Source: an uncultured Collinsella sp. (GTDB lineage Bacteria; Actinomycetota; Coriobacteriia; Coriobacteriales; Coriobacteriaceae). From it: a stretch of 64,000 bases of DNA. Every line of letters begins with the position of its first letter. Positions within the stretch are counted from its first letter, which is position 1. Below, one piece after another: positions 24,428 to 32,372 of this stretch. Where the stretch lies: positions 66,813 through 130,812 of the forward strand of contig CAUAWV010000001.1 in the NCBI GenBank assembly GCA_958433005.1. Direction: 5' to 3'. The position numbers and the translations under genes were made by a program. Under the pieces are notes generated by a model. It was given only the letters and a program-made list of their open reading frames with translations, was not told the origin of the DNA and ran no database searches.

Positions 24428-24823
24428 CTATTCCGCCTTTTTAACGCGCGGCTTGCGACCGCGCGGCTTATCAACCAGCGCGGACTCACCGCTCTCGCGA
24501 TACTGGCGGCACCAAGCCTTGACCGAAGACTCGCTGGGAATCTTGTGCTTGATCATGGCCTCGCGAACCGTTAAGCCGTTTTCCAAGCGGTCCTTGACCA
24601 CGGCGAGCTTAACTTCGTACGAATAGGTGTGATGATGCGAACCGGCGTTGAGAACGGCGTCGGCACCGCCCACGGCATACGCGCGGGCCCACTGACGAGC
24701 CGTGGCCTGGGGAATGCCAAGCTCCGCGGCGAGGGCGCGATGACCGACCCCCTCTTGGAGGACCTCGACGGCGCGCTGCCTAACCTCGGGCGCATGCGTG
24801 CGAGTCCTAGTTGCTTCCGACAT
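24428..24823 (-). CDS. Orphan helix-turn-helix protein (transposase OrfA-like)
   Basis: 131 aa from the ATG at 24823 (a GTG at 24832 is possible). Two helix-turn-helix segments: about 12-55 (RQRAVEVLQEGVGHRALAAE, ARQWARAYAVGGADAVL) and about 67-115 (KLAVVKDRLENGLTVREAM, VKAWCRQYRESGESAL), ending in a basic KPRGRKPRVKK tail. This resembles the N-terminal DNA-binding part of IS3/IS630-type transposases, but no catalytic DDE partner and no terminal inverted repeats are seen. It may be a remnant or a domesticated DNA-binding protein. It has its own promoter and terminator. Confidence 0.7.
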   Translation of the reverse strand: MSEATRTRTHAPEVRQRAVEVLQEGVGHRALAAELGIPQATARQWARAYAVGGADAVLNAGSHHHTYSYEVKLAVVKDRLENGLTVREAMIKHKIPSESSVKAWCRQYRESGESALVDKPRGRKPRVKKAE

Positions 24824-24873
24824 ACCTGCCACTTCTTAGCCTTAACCGTTAATCTGCTTTCTTACGTGCAAGT

Positions 24874-24902
24874 TAGATAGTAGCATTTTACTGTTTGCTC
24901 AA
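24874..24902 (-). promoter_or_regulatory. Promoter of the orphan HTH gene
   Basis: TTGAGC (24897-24902), a 17-nt spacer and TATCTA (24874-24879) on the minus strand, about 50 nt upstream of the start codon, in AT-rich DNA. Confidence 0.55.
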
Positions 24903-25160
24903 AGCAGTTAATTAAAATAGACGCGGTGTTATCTGGGCATTTGGCACCAATTTACGACATTTCTTTATCGATTATTTACGCTGGTAGCTGACTCGCAGCC
25001 AATCGTCATTCGCTTGTCAACAAAATTGGCATCTCTTTATGTCCTTTGGCATAGAGGATATAGTTATTAACCCCTCCCCCAATTATTTTGAGTAATCGGC
25101 AAGGCAGTAGACGTCCTTACTCCTCATGATTACCGCGCATTGCCATCCACCGGAGCAAAA
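24903..25160. other. AT-rich intergenic DNA
   Basis: Roughly 260 nt clearly poorer in G+C than the surroundings, between the orphan HTH gene and the enoate reductase terminator. No convincing ORF, tRNA or repeat is seen. The base composition and the neighbouring transposase-like gene suggest the scar of an old insertion. Confidence 0.5.
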
Positions 25161-25197
25161 CAAAAAGGGCGGGGCCTGCTGCGCTTGCAGGCCCCGC
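25160..25197 (-). terminator. Rho-independent terminator of the enoate reductase gene
   Basis: Perfect 11-bp stem GCGGGGCCTGC/GCAGGCCCCGC (25169-25179, 25187-25197), followed on the minus strand by CCCTTTTTGTTTTG. It lies about 75 nt after the stop codon. Confidence 0.88.
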
Positions 25198-25272
25198 ACC
25201 GGTTGACACCCGACGGGACACAGCCGGGCGAGACGGATCCGTGCTACCGTCCCGCCTGGCCGCGATGTTCAG

Positions 25273-27303
25273 CTACAGCTCGTTGGCCGCGTGATACGCC
25301 GTGCGGATGGCGCTCGCAATGTCGGCGGTGCGCTCGCCCGAGCAGTCGCCCACGCAGGTCACGGGCACCGTCACGCCGTCCAGGTCAAACGCGTTGGCCT
25401 TGGAGCCCACGGCCATCACCACGTAATCGCAGGCGATCTTCACCGGCTCCTCGGCGCCGTCCTCGGTGGTGCGAATGGCCTCCACGCCCTCGTCGGTAAT
25501 GGCGGTCAGGCGGGTCTTCGCGTGCTGCTCCACGTTGTGCTCGGCAAAGTCGCTCATGACCAGCGGCAAAATGGTCTCGGACTCGCCCGCGGCAATCTTG
25601 TCGAGCATCTCCACGATCGCCACCTCGCAGCCGTGCTGCAGCAAGTACTCGGCAGTCTCGGTGCCCACCAGGCCACCGCCAATGACGGCGACGCGTCCCG
25701 TAAGCTCCACCTTGCCGGCCAGCACGTCCCAGCTCGAGACGACCTTCCCCGAGTCGGCACCCGGAACGGGGATGACCACGTCGTGCGCGCCCACGGCCAC
25801 AATCGCGGCGTCGGCGGCGTTGAGGTCCTCAGTGGTAGCGGCATGGTTGAGCTCAACCTTCACGCCCAGGCCGGGCAGAATCTTCTCGTAATACTCGACC
25901 GAGCGCATGATCTCGTCCTTGCGCGGAGGCGCGGCCGCCAGCACAATCTGGCCGCCCAGATGATCGCTCGCCTCGTAGACGGTCACGTCGTAGCCGCGCT
26001 TGGCCGCCACGCGCGCGGCCTCCAAGCCGGCAATACCGCCGCCCACCACGGCGACCTTCTTGTCGCCCTCGCCCGGCTTGATGGCGATGGTCGCCTCGTC
26101 GCCGTTCTCGGCATTGAGCACGCACGAGATGTACTTGCGGTTTTGAATCGCGTCGACGCAGCCCTTGTTGCAATTGAGGCACTCGCGAATGGGCTCACCC
26201 GTGGCGGCCTTCAGCGCAATGTCGGGGTCGCACATGAGCGAGCGGCCGTACGCGATGATATCGGCCGAACCGTCTTCCAGAATCTTCTCGCCGGCCTCGA
26301 CCGAAACAACACGGCCGACAGTGGCCACCGGCACGGAGACCAGGGCCTTGACGCGCTCGGCCACGGGCAGCGTCCAGTTGTAGGGCATGGCGCCCATGGG
26401 CGGAATGGTGTCGCCCATGTTGCCGGTATGGTTGGCCTGTGCAACCTGGATCATGTCGATGCCGGCGCCCTCGAGCAGCTTGGCAAACTCGCAGGCCTCA
26501 TCGGGCTGCAGGCCGCCCTTGCCGCGCGGCGTGCCGTCGGGGTTCTCCATGATCACGGGGAGCTTGTACTCCACCATCAGCTGCGGCGCGGCTTCCTTAA
26601 TGGCGGCGACAACCTCGAGCGCATAGCGAACGCGGTTCTCGAACGAGCCACCGTACTCGTCGGTGCGCTGGTTGAGGATGGCCGAGCACAGCGAACCCAC
26701 CAGACGGTCGCCGTGAACCTCGATGGCGTCGATGCCGGCCTGCTGCGCGCGGGCGGCCGAGGCAGCGATGGCCTCCTTGATCTGGGTGAGCTGCTCTACG
26801 CTCGCCTCGTTCACAAAGTGCTGCATGTCGTGGTGCAGCTTGGCGTAGGCCTGCTTGCGGATCTCGTTGGACTCGGCCATCTTGGCGGCAAAGGTCTCCT
26901 CGTCGCCGGCGGCCTTGGCCTCCTGCGCAGCCTTGGCGGCGGCCATGGAACCCATGACCATGCGGCCGACGCCGGGCACGTCGTACTCGGGGTGGAACAG
27001 CTGCAGCGCGACCTTGGCGCCGTGCTTGTGGACGGCGTCGGCCAGTGCCTTAAACGTGGGGATCTGAGCGTCGGTCGCCAGCTTGGGCGTGGGGCTCGCG
27101 GTCATGACGGGAGCGACGTCGCCGATGACGATGTAGCTCGCGCCGCCACGGGCCAGACGCTCGTAAAAGGCCAGGCTGCGCTCGCCGATGGAACCGTCGC
27201 GCTCCTCGTAGCCGGTGGTAAGCGGCGGGAACATAATGCGGTTCTTGAGCTCAAGGGGGCCAACCGTAATGGGTTGAAGCAGCTTGGACGCGGGTGTGGT
27301 CAT
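25273..27303 (-). CDS. Enoate reductase / 2,4-dienoyl-CoA reductase-type NADH:flavin oxidoreductase
   Basis: 676 aa from the ATG at 27303 (GAGAGGA placed 7 nt upstream). Order: an FMN-binding old-yellow-enzyme TIM barrel (about 1-355, with RTDEYGGSFENR), a [4Fe-4S] motif with Cys375/378/382/394 (CLNCNKGC...C), then an FAD/NAD(P)H domain (VAVVGGGIAGLEAARVA near 417 and VAVIGGGLVGTETAEYL near 540) and the C-terminal VGDCSG motif. This is the layout of FadH and clostridial enoate reductases. The usual active-site HGxHGYL region reads EVHGDRLVGSLC, so the substrate may differ. Likely reduces an unsaturated acid, steroid or plant-derived compound in an anaerobe (inference). Monocistronic. Confidence 0.88.
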   Translation of the reverse strand: MTTPASKLLQPITVGPLELKNRIMFPPLTTGYEERDGSIGERSLAFYERLARGGASYIVIGDVAPVMTASPTPKLATDAQIPTFKALADAVHKHGAKVALQLFHPEYDVPGVGRMVMGSMAAAKAAQEAKAAGDEETFAAKMAESNEIRKQAYAKLHHDMQHFVNEASVEQLTQIKEAIAASAARAQQAGIDAIEVHGDRLVGSLCSAILNQRTDEYGGSFENRVRYALEVVAAIKEAAPQLMVEYKLPVIMENPDGTPRGKGGLQPDEACEFAKLLEGAGIDMIQVAQANHTGNMGDTIPPMGAMPYNWTLPVAERVKALVSVPVATVGRVVSVEAGEKILEDGSADIIAYGRSLMCDPDIALKAATGEPIRECLNCNKGCVDAIQNRKYISCVLNAENGDEATIAIKPGEGDKKVAVVGGGIAGLEAARVAAKRGYDVTVYEASDHLGGQIVLAAAPPRKDEIMRSVEYYEKILPGLGVKVELNHAATTEDLNAADAAIVAVGAHDVVIPVPGADSGKVVSSWDVLAGKVELTGRVAVIGGGLVGTETAEYLLQHGCEVAIVEMLDKIAAGESETILPLVMSDFAEHNVEQHAKTRLTAITDEGVEAIRTTEDGAEEPVKIACDYVVMAVGSKANAFDLDGVTVPVTCVGDCSGERTADIASAIRTAYHAANEL

Positions 27304-27444
27304 GGACATTCCTCTCTTGTAGGCGCGGCGGCGATGTTGCCGCGTAGTTGTCTAAAGGATATGGCATGGGAGCACAGTGGCGCAACGGAAATCGGCAGAC
27401 AGCAGGTAGCGGCAGGTGGATGGGGCGGGGCGGCCCGTCGGTTT

Positions 27445-27501
27445 GTCTCAATCTGTAACAGTAAGGCCCTATTTTGCCGAGCAACTGTTACAGATTGAGA
27501 C
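27445..27501. repeat. Inverted-repeat element C1 (CTCAATCTGTAACA)
   Basis: Left arm 27445-27462 and right arm 27484-27501 are perfect reverse complements over 18 bp with a 21-nt loop. The arms carry the motif CTCAATCTGTAACA. First of two tandem, non-identical copies in the gap between the enoate reductase gene and the initiator tRNA. Confidence 0.82.
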
Positions 27502-27524
27502 GAACCAATCTAGCCTGCCGAAAC

Positions 27525-27581
27525 ATCTCAATCTGTAACACCTAGCCGCCCAAATCGGGTCTAGATGTTACAGATCGAGAT
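27525..27581. repeat. Inverted-repeat element C2 (CTCAATCTGTAACA)
   Basis: Left arm 27525-27545 and right arm 27561-27581 match over 19 of 21 bp with a 15-nt loop. It shares the ATCTCAATCTGTAACA arm with C1, but the loop is different. Nothing else recognisable lies between 27304 and 27669. Confidence 0.82.
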
Positions 27582-27669
27582 TTTGTTTGAGAGGCCGAGA
27601 ATTGGACCGAAAACACGGTCCCGGAATAACAAAAAAGCTCGCCGGGTAGGCCGACGAGCTGCAAGTTCT

Positions 27670-27746
27670 TGGTCGCGGGGGCAGGATTTGAACCTACGAC
27701 CTCCGGGTTATGAGCCCGGCGAGCTACCAGACTGCTCCACCCCGCA
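27670..27746 (-). tRNA. tRNA-fMet (CAT), initiator
   Basis: A complete 77-nt cloverleaf on the minus strand including an encoded CCA (27670-27672). The anticodon is CAT, and the anticodon stem has the GGGCTCATAACCC form with three stacked G-C pairs that marks the initiator. The acceptor end starts TGCGGGG and pairs with CCCCGCG, leaving a weak 1:72 pair, another initiator trait. T-loop GGTTCAAATCC and D-arm AGCAGTCTGGTAGCTCG are intact. Confidence 0.95.
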
Positions 27747-27777
27747 ATGTCTGGGCGCCTCATGTGCGCAAGAAAGA

Positions 27778-27806
27778 ATATTACGCGGGAGTTCGGTAAG
27801 CGGCAA
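27778..27806 (-). promoter_or_regulatory. Promoter of the initiator tRNA gene
   Basis: TTGCCG (27801-27806), a 17-nt spacer and TAATAT (27778-27783) on the minus strand, about 30 nt before the tRNA 5' end. Confidence 0.75.
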
Positions 27807-27901
27807 GGAAAATCTCGTAGAGCATAATTCCTTCATATTTAAAACCCCTCAGCCCCTATCACCGTGAACGAATCGCAGCCGAGCGCCGCCGGCGGCGCGT
27901 A

Positions 27902-27907
27902 TACAAT
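27902..27907 (+). promoter_or_regulatory. Promoter -10 element for coaX
   Basis: TACAAT in the context GTATACAAT, about 37 nt before the coaX ATG. A GGGAG ribosome site follows. No clear -35. Confidence 0.5.
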
Positions 27908-27943
27908 GGTGCGCGTCCTTTTACGCCGACACCGGGAGTAGAC

Positions 27944-28717
27944 ATGCTGCTCGCTATCGATATGGGTAACACGCAGACGGCCATGGGTCTGTTTGACGGA
28001 GACGAGCTGGTGCAGTCGTGGCGCATGCCCACCGACCGTTCCTACACCGCCGACGAGATCCACGTGCGTCTGATGGGCTTCTTTAAGATGTACGACCTCT
28101 CGCTCGGCGCGGTCGACGCGATTGCCTTTGCCGGCGTGGTGCCGCAGCTCTCGCGCGAGTGGCACGCCGTGGCCAAGCGCATCGCGGCAGACGCCATCGT
28201 CATTGGGCCGCAGACTGCCGCCGTGACCAAGCTGCGTGCAGCGCGCCCCCAGGCCGTGGGTGCCGACCGCGTCGCCAACGCCGTTGCGGCCGAGACTTTC
28301 TACGGCGCGCCGGCAATCGTGGTGGACTTTGGCACCGCGACCAATATCGACGTCATCGACGAGGACGGCTATTACATTGGCGGGGCGATTGCGCCGGGCA
28401 TCCGCATCTCCATGGACGCGCTTGCCGCCCGTGCCGCCAAGCTCGCCAGCGTGCCGCTCGAGGCGCCCGAGCACGCCATCGGTCGCGACACCGAAGAGTG
28501 CATCAAGGTCGGCGCCGTGGTGGGCGCTGCCGCCATGGCCGAGGGCCTGGTCGCGCGCATGAAGCGCGAGCTGGGCCGCGAGGATGCCACCGTTATCGCC
28601 ACGGGCGGTCTCGCCGGCATCGTCGCCGATTCGACCGATGCCTTCGACGTGGTGGACGGCCAACTCACCATCAAGGGCATCTGCGAAATCTACCGCCGCA
28701 TGCAGAAGCTGGGATAG
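27944..28717 (+). CDS. coaX: Type III pantothenate kinase
   Basis: 257 aa, the usual length. Phosphorylates pantothenate with ATP in the first step of coenzyme A synthesis. ASKHA-fold motifs: phosphate loop MLLAIDMGNTQT (1-12), GADRVANAVAA (about 106-116), DFGTATNID (about 128-136) and GGAIAPGI (about 145-152). Type III enzymes are not feedback-inhibited by CoA and are common in bacteria lacking CoaA. Own promoter; followed by the D-type repeats. Confidence 0.95.
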   Translation: MLLAIDMGNTQTAMGLFDGDELVQSWRMPTDRSYTADEIHVRLMGFFKMYDLSLGAVDAIAFAGVVPQLSREWHAVAKRIAADAIVIGPQTAAVTKLRAARPQAVGADRVANAVAAETFYGAPAIVVDFGTATNIDVIDEDGYYIGGAIAPGIRISMDALAARAAKLASVPLEAPEHAIGRDTEECIKVGAVVGAAAMAEGLVARMKRELGREDATVIATGGLAGIVADSTDAFDVVDGQLTIKGICEIYRRMQKLG

Positions 28718-28752
28718 AGTAAACGCCAGGTCGCAGCAACCAGCCGCCAATC

Positions 28753-28793
28753 CTATTCCTCAAAAACGAAATTGTTTCAATTTTGAGGAATAG
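28753..28793. repeat. Hairpin element D1 (TATTCCTCAAAA)
   Basis: A perfect 13-bp stem CTATTCCTCAAAA/TTTTGAGGAATAG, continued inside the loop by GAAA-TTG-TTTC, so almost the whole 41 nt folds on itself. It starts about 35 nt after the coaX stop. First of two similar copies. Confidence 0.8.
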
Positions 28794-28837
28794 AGACTCC
28801 TCGAATACGCCCAGCGCAGCGATATCGTGCATGTTTC

Positions 28838-28877
28838 CTATTCCTCAAAAACGAAAATTTTTCAGTTTTGAGGAATA
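28838..28877. repeat. Hairpin element D2 (TATTCCTCAAAA)
   Basis: Same stem as D1 (12 bp, 28838-28850 with 28866-28877), with a slightly different loop that again contains a GAAAA/TTTTC inner pairing. 44 nt separate it from D1. The two sit between the convergent coaX and biotin-ligase-like genes. Confidence 0.8.
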
Positions 28878-28906
28878 CGGCGCTGGCAACCCATTCCCCA
28901 GATAGG

Positions 28907-28942
28907 CGAAACCCTCCCCGGCACAGGCCGAAGAGGGCTTCG
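28907..28942 (-). terminator. Probable terminator of the biotin-ligase-like gene
   Basis: Stem CGAAACCCTC/GAGGGCTTCG (one G-U pair) about 35 nt after the stop on the minus strand, with a short T-containing tail. Confidence 0.5.
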
Positions 28943-28977
28943 TTGTCATCGTTATCTTTGAGCGCGGGCGCCTCGCG

Positions 28978-29679
28978 TTACAGTCCGCGAATCCGTACGG
29001 CCTCGGGCGGAAACTCCTGCTCGCCGGCATCGGTCTTGATGGTCGCGCGACCCCAGATGTCCAGGCCCGCAAACACACCGACCGCAAGCGGCAAACCGTT
29101 GGGCGACACCGCCGCAACCTGACGACCCAGCAGCGGCACCATATCGAAGTACTCACCCAGCACCGGAGCCAGCGGGCCGGCAGCGCCCTGTGGTGTGTTG
29201 GCGGCAACCGCCCAGGTGTCCACGCGGGTCAGCACGGCGGTGGCCAATGCCTCGACCAGCACCTCGTCGGCCATATCCACGCCAAGCTCACCCAGCGCCG
29301 CACGCTCAATATCAACCGTCACTGCGGCAAACATGCCCGCGGCACCGGCACCGCCGTTGACGGCGACGCGCGCGAACGACGTCTCAAACGCAGGCGCACC
29401 GCACACGATATCGCTCGGCCACTGGATACCTACCTTACCGGCAAGGCCCAACCCCAGCGTCGAAGCCGTGCCCACGAGCGCGTCCATCATGCCCATCGCG
29501 GCCACAAACGGCAGGCCGTGGAAGGCGTGCATATTCACATCCGGACGCACGACCAGCGAAAACGTCAGCGAAGCATCGCCCGCGTTCCATGCGCACCAGC
29601 CCGCGGACACGCCCTCGCGGCCCGCGTCACGCGCCGCGTCGAGCTCGGTACCGGCGACAACAGCATTCATCTCGATCAT
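28978..29679 (-). CDS. Biotin-protein-ligase-like protein (divergent)
   Basis: 233 aa. The BirA/LplA catalytic fold is recognisable from LTFSLVVRPD, LPFVAAMGMMDAL and GIQWPSDIVCG (compare GLKWPNDI in biotin ligases). However, the biotinyl-AMP loop GRGRRGR is absent (the position reads DAGREGVSAG) and the key Lys of KWPND is Gln. There is no DNA-binding N-domain. The C-terminal SH3-like part (VGVFAGLDIWGRATIKT) is present. It may be inactive or use another carrier. The start ATG directly follows the folP-folK stop, so the two are co-transcribed. Confidence 0.7.
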   Translation of the reverse strand: MIEMNAVVAGTELDAARDAGREGVSAGWCAWNAGDASLTFSLVVRPDVNMHAFHGLPFVAAMGMMDALVGTASTLGLGLAGKVGIQWPSDIVCGAPAFETSFARVAVNGGAGAAGMFAAVTVDIERAALGELGVDMADEVLVEALATAVLTRVDTWAVAANTPQGAAGPLAPVLGEYFDMVPLLGRQVAAVSPNGLPLAVGVFAGLDIWGRATIKTDAGEQEFPPEAVRIRGL

Positions 29680-31410
29680 CTACATACGCCCCAATTCGCC
29701 CACGATATGGCCCACGCGATCCTCGGGTTCCTTGACCTCGACACCGTTGTAGCGGAAGAACCGCGCCGGGTCGTGCATCAGGTCCTCGAGCGGCACCAGC
29801 ACAAAGTCGCGCTCGCCGATCAGCGGATGCGGCAGGCGCAGCTTCTTGCCGCCGTGGGTCTCGCCGTCCATCCACAGCAGGTCCAAGTCGATGGTGCGCG
29901 GACCGTTGGCCTTGGCCTTTTTGGAGCGGTCGCGACCCAGCTCGGCCTCGATCTTCATGAGCTCGTCGAGCAGCACCAACGGCGCCAGCTCGGTCTTAAT
30001 CTCGATGACGGCGTTGGCAAACGCGTCCTGGCGCGTCTCGTAGGCCGGCTCGCTCTCGTAGATCTTGGAGGAGTTGGACACGCAGGTGAGTGGAATCTCG
30101 GCGATCATGTCGCGTGCGGCGCGGATGTTGTCACAGCGATGCCCCAGGTTGGAGCCCACGGCCACAAACGCGCGGCGCGGCTGCGGCTTGGCAACCGCCC
30201 AGTAGCCGTTCAGGAACTGCGCAAAGCCCGCGGCGTCGTGCACGCGCACGATGTTGGCACCGGCCTGGATGGCGCCCAGGCACACGCCAAACGTAGCGGC
30301 ATCGCGCTCGGCGGCCTCGGTCACGCCCGAGACGGCGCCCACAAAGCGCTTGCGCGATACGGCGCACATGAGCGGATAGCCCAGTGACGCCATCTTGGCA
30401 GTCTCGCGCTGGATGACGATGTCCTCGTTGGCCGTCTTGCCAAAGCCCGGACCGGGATCGATGCAGATGCGGTCGCGCGACACGCCGGCGTGGATGAGCG
30501 TGCGGGCCTGGTCGGACAGAAAGCCCATGACGCGGCGCATGATGGGCGCCGAATCGGGCAGGGTGAAGCGGCGGAGCTGCGAGGTGGGCACGTAGGCTTC
30601 CTCGCGGCGGGCGCTGCGGCGCATCATGGCGGCCAGGCGGTCATTGGGCTCCGATGCGGCCTCGGTGGCCTCGGGCGCGGGCGCGACGGTCTCGGCGGCA
30701 GCAGCCTGCTCGGCGGCCGGCGTCTCCTGCTCGCTTGCAGGCTCGGTCGCGGGCTCAGGTTCGCCAAACGGCAACGAGGGCTGCACCACGCCGCCCGGAA
30801 GCTTGGCCTCCGGCTTAGGCTCGCCCAGCAACTTGCCGCGACGGCGACGGGCCGGCTTCTCGGCCTCGCGCGCGGCCTCGGCAGCCGCTTCGCGTGCCTT
30901 CTCGGCAACAAACGCCGCTGCCGAGGTATCGAGCTGCACCGTTGCGTGCGTGCGCGCGGGCGCGGCGACCTCGCCGGCATGCATCACGATGACGCCGCAG
31001 GTGCTCGTCTTAACAAACTCGACCATCTTGGGGTCGGTGAAGCCGGTCACGTCGTTGACGATCGAGGCGCCGCAGCGCACGGCCGCCTTGGCAACCGCCA
31101 CATGACGCGTGTCAATCGAGACGATGGCGCCCTCTTTGGCCAGCGCGCGCACCACGGGCAGCACGCGGCGCGCTTCCTCATCGGGATTGACCGGGGTAAA
31201 GCCGGGGCGCGTGGACTCACCGCCCACGTCGATGATGTCGGCGCCGGCGTCGAGCATCGCCAGGCCATACTCGATCGCGGCATCCGGGTCGAAGTGCTCC
31301 CCGCCATCGCTAAACGAATCGGGCGTCACGTTGAGGACGCCCATGATGCGCGGGCGGTCAAAGCTGAGCTCATACTTTCCGCACCGCCATGTCTTGCTGT
31401 CGTTCGCCAT
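29680..31410 (-). CDS. folP-folK: Dihydropteroate synthase / HPPK fusion (folate synthesis)
   Basis: 576 aa from the ATG at 31410 (AGGAGG 6 nt upstream). Residues about 18-400 are dihydropteroate synthase: IMGVLNVTPDSFSDGG (22-37), DVGGESTRPG (61-70), SIDTRH (98-103), VND (118-120), DPGPGFGKT (318-326), and the SRKRF pterin-binding end (352-356). Residues about 413-576 are hydroxymethyldihydropterin pyrophosphokinase: FVAVGSNLGHR (415-425), GPRTIDLDLLWMDGE (503-517), LPHPLIGERDFVL. Between DHPS strands is an extra Ala/Glu/Pro/Arg-rich stretch (about 147-285) absent from ordinary enzymes. The two activities catalyse consecutive steps, so fusion is sensible. Confidence 0.92.
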   Translation of the reverse strand: MANDSKTWRCGKYELSFDRPRIMGVLNVTPDSFSDGGEHFDPDAAIEYGLAMLDAGADIIDVGGESTRPGFTPVNPDEEARRVLPVVRALAKEGAIVSIDTRHVAVAKAAVRCGASIVNDVTGFTDPKMVEFVKTSTCGVIVMHAGEVAAPARTHATVQLDTSAAAFVAEKAREAAAEAAREAEKPARRRRGKLLGEPKPEAKLPGGVVQPSLPFGEPEPATEPASEQETPAAEQAAAAETVAPAPEATEAASEPNDRLAAMMRRSARREEAYVPTSQLRRFTLPDSAPIMRRVMGFLSDQARTLIHAGVSRDRICIDPGPGFGKTANEDIVIQRETAKMASLGYPLMCAVSRKRFVGAVSGVTEAAERDAATFGVCLGAIQAGANIVRVHDAAGFAQFLNGYWAVAKPQPRRAFVAVGSNLGHRCDNIRAARDMIAEIPLTCVSNSSKIYESEPAYETRQDAFANAVIEIKTELAPLVLLDELMKIEAELGRDRSKKAKANGPRTIDLDLLWMDGETHGGKKLRLPHPLIGERDFVLVPLEDLMHDPARFFRYNGVEVKEPEDRVGHIVGELGRM

Positions 31411-31429
31411 GAACATCCTCCTAAAATGC

Positions 31430-31491
31430 CCACGCCGCCGAGCTTGGGGAGCTGGCGGCGGGGTCGCTTTGCACTCAGTCTTTCTATTGTA
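31430..31491 (-). promoter_or_regulatory. Promoter and leader hairpin for folP-folK
   Basis: TACAAT (31486-31491 on the minus strand) in GGATACAATAG is a good -10. The leader contains a GC-rich hairpin, CGCCGCCAGCT paired with AGCTCGGCGGCG (about 31430-31457), between the transcript start and the ribosome site; it may act as an attenuator or simply be structured. Confidence 0.5.
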
Positions 31492-31505
31492 TCCGCGCAC
31501 GCGGG

Positions 31506-32258
31506 CTAGAACGCAAACGCGGCCGCGATGTCGCAAGAAATCAGCAGGTCGGCATTTGCATCCTGATCGGTAGGCGCCAAATTGCAAATGGCCAGCGTAT
31601 CGCCGGTAAAGTAACGCGTAAGGCCCGCCGCCGGATACACCGCGAGCGAGGTCCCACCCACAATGAGGGCATCGGCCGCGGCGATGGCGGCAACGGCACC
31701 GGTCAACACATGCTCGTCGAGCGGCTCTTCGTAGAGCACCACATCGGGCTTGATGCGACCACCGCACGCAGGGCACACGGGCACGCCCGCGGCGTCCTCG
31801 TGCTCGCGCGAGCAAATCCACTCGGCGCTATAGACCGCGCCGCACGACTGACAAATGTTGCGATGGACCGATCCGTGCAACTCAAACACGCGCTGCGAGC
31901 CCGCCATCTGACGCAAGCCGTCGATGTTTTGCGTCACCACGGCATCAAGCTTGCCGACGCGCTCCAGCTCGGCCAGCTTGGTGTGGCAGCGGTTGGGCTT
32001 AGCGTTAAGCGCAATCATCTTGGTTCGGTAAAAGTCGAAGAACTCCGCCGGATGTGTCTCGTAAAAGCTGTGCGACAGCATGCTCTCGGGCGGATAGGCA
32101 AACTGCTGGTGATACAGGCCGTCCACGCTGCGAAAATCGGGAATGCCGCTTGCCGTGGAAACACCAGCGCCGCCAAAGAACACCACGTGCTCGTGGGTAT
32201 TGAACAGCTCCGCCAGCGCGGCGGAGGCCTGCTTGGGATCTGTTATCGCTTGCGTCAT
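31506..32258 (-). CDS. cobB: NAD-dependent protein deacylase, sirtuin (CobB-like)
   Basis: 250 aa from the ATG at 32258 (GGAGGACAAAC upstream). Rossmann motif GAGVSTASGIPDFRS (30-44), QNID (110-113), catalytic His128 in LHGS, structural zinc cysteines 136/139 and 162/165 (CQSC, CPAC), and GGTSLAVYPA near the C-terminus. It removes acyl groups from lysines using NAD+, for example reactivating acetyl-CoA synthetase. The longer reading frame to 33161 is not used, because it runs antisense through exonuclease III. Confidence 0.93.
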   Translation of the reverse strand: MTQAITDPKQASAALAELFNTHEHVVFFGGAGVSTASGIPDFRSVDGLYHQQFAYPPESMLSHSFYETHPAEFFDFYRTKMIALNAKPNRCHTKLAELERVGKLDAVVTQNIDGLRQMAGSQRVFELHGSVHRNICQSCGAVYSAEWICSREHEDAAGVPVCPACGGRIKPDVVLYEEPLDEHVLTGAVAAIAAADALIVGGTSLAVYPAAGLTRYFTGDTLAICNLAPTDQDANADLLISCDIAAAFAF

Positions 32259-32372
32259 GTTTGTCCTCCGTCCATGTTGGTCGGGGCGGCCGCGATTGCG
32301 CCGTCGTCCGCGGGGCCCGCCCCGCCCCTGTTGCGCTAATCTTAAGCCTGCCAACCCCGTCGAAAGGACACC

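Noticed and set aside
24428..24823. Active insertion sequence
   Set aside because: No DDE transposase partner, terminal inverted repeats or target duplication are visible.
25291..27498. 735-codon plus-strand open frame
   Set aside because: Antisense to the enoate reductase, which has clear catalytic and cofactor motifs.
27565..27867. 100-codon plus-strand gene
   Set aside because: It reads across the tRNA gene on the other strand and its middle matches a translated tRNA, a common false positive.
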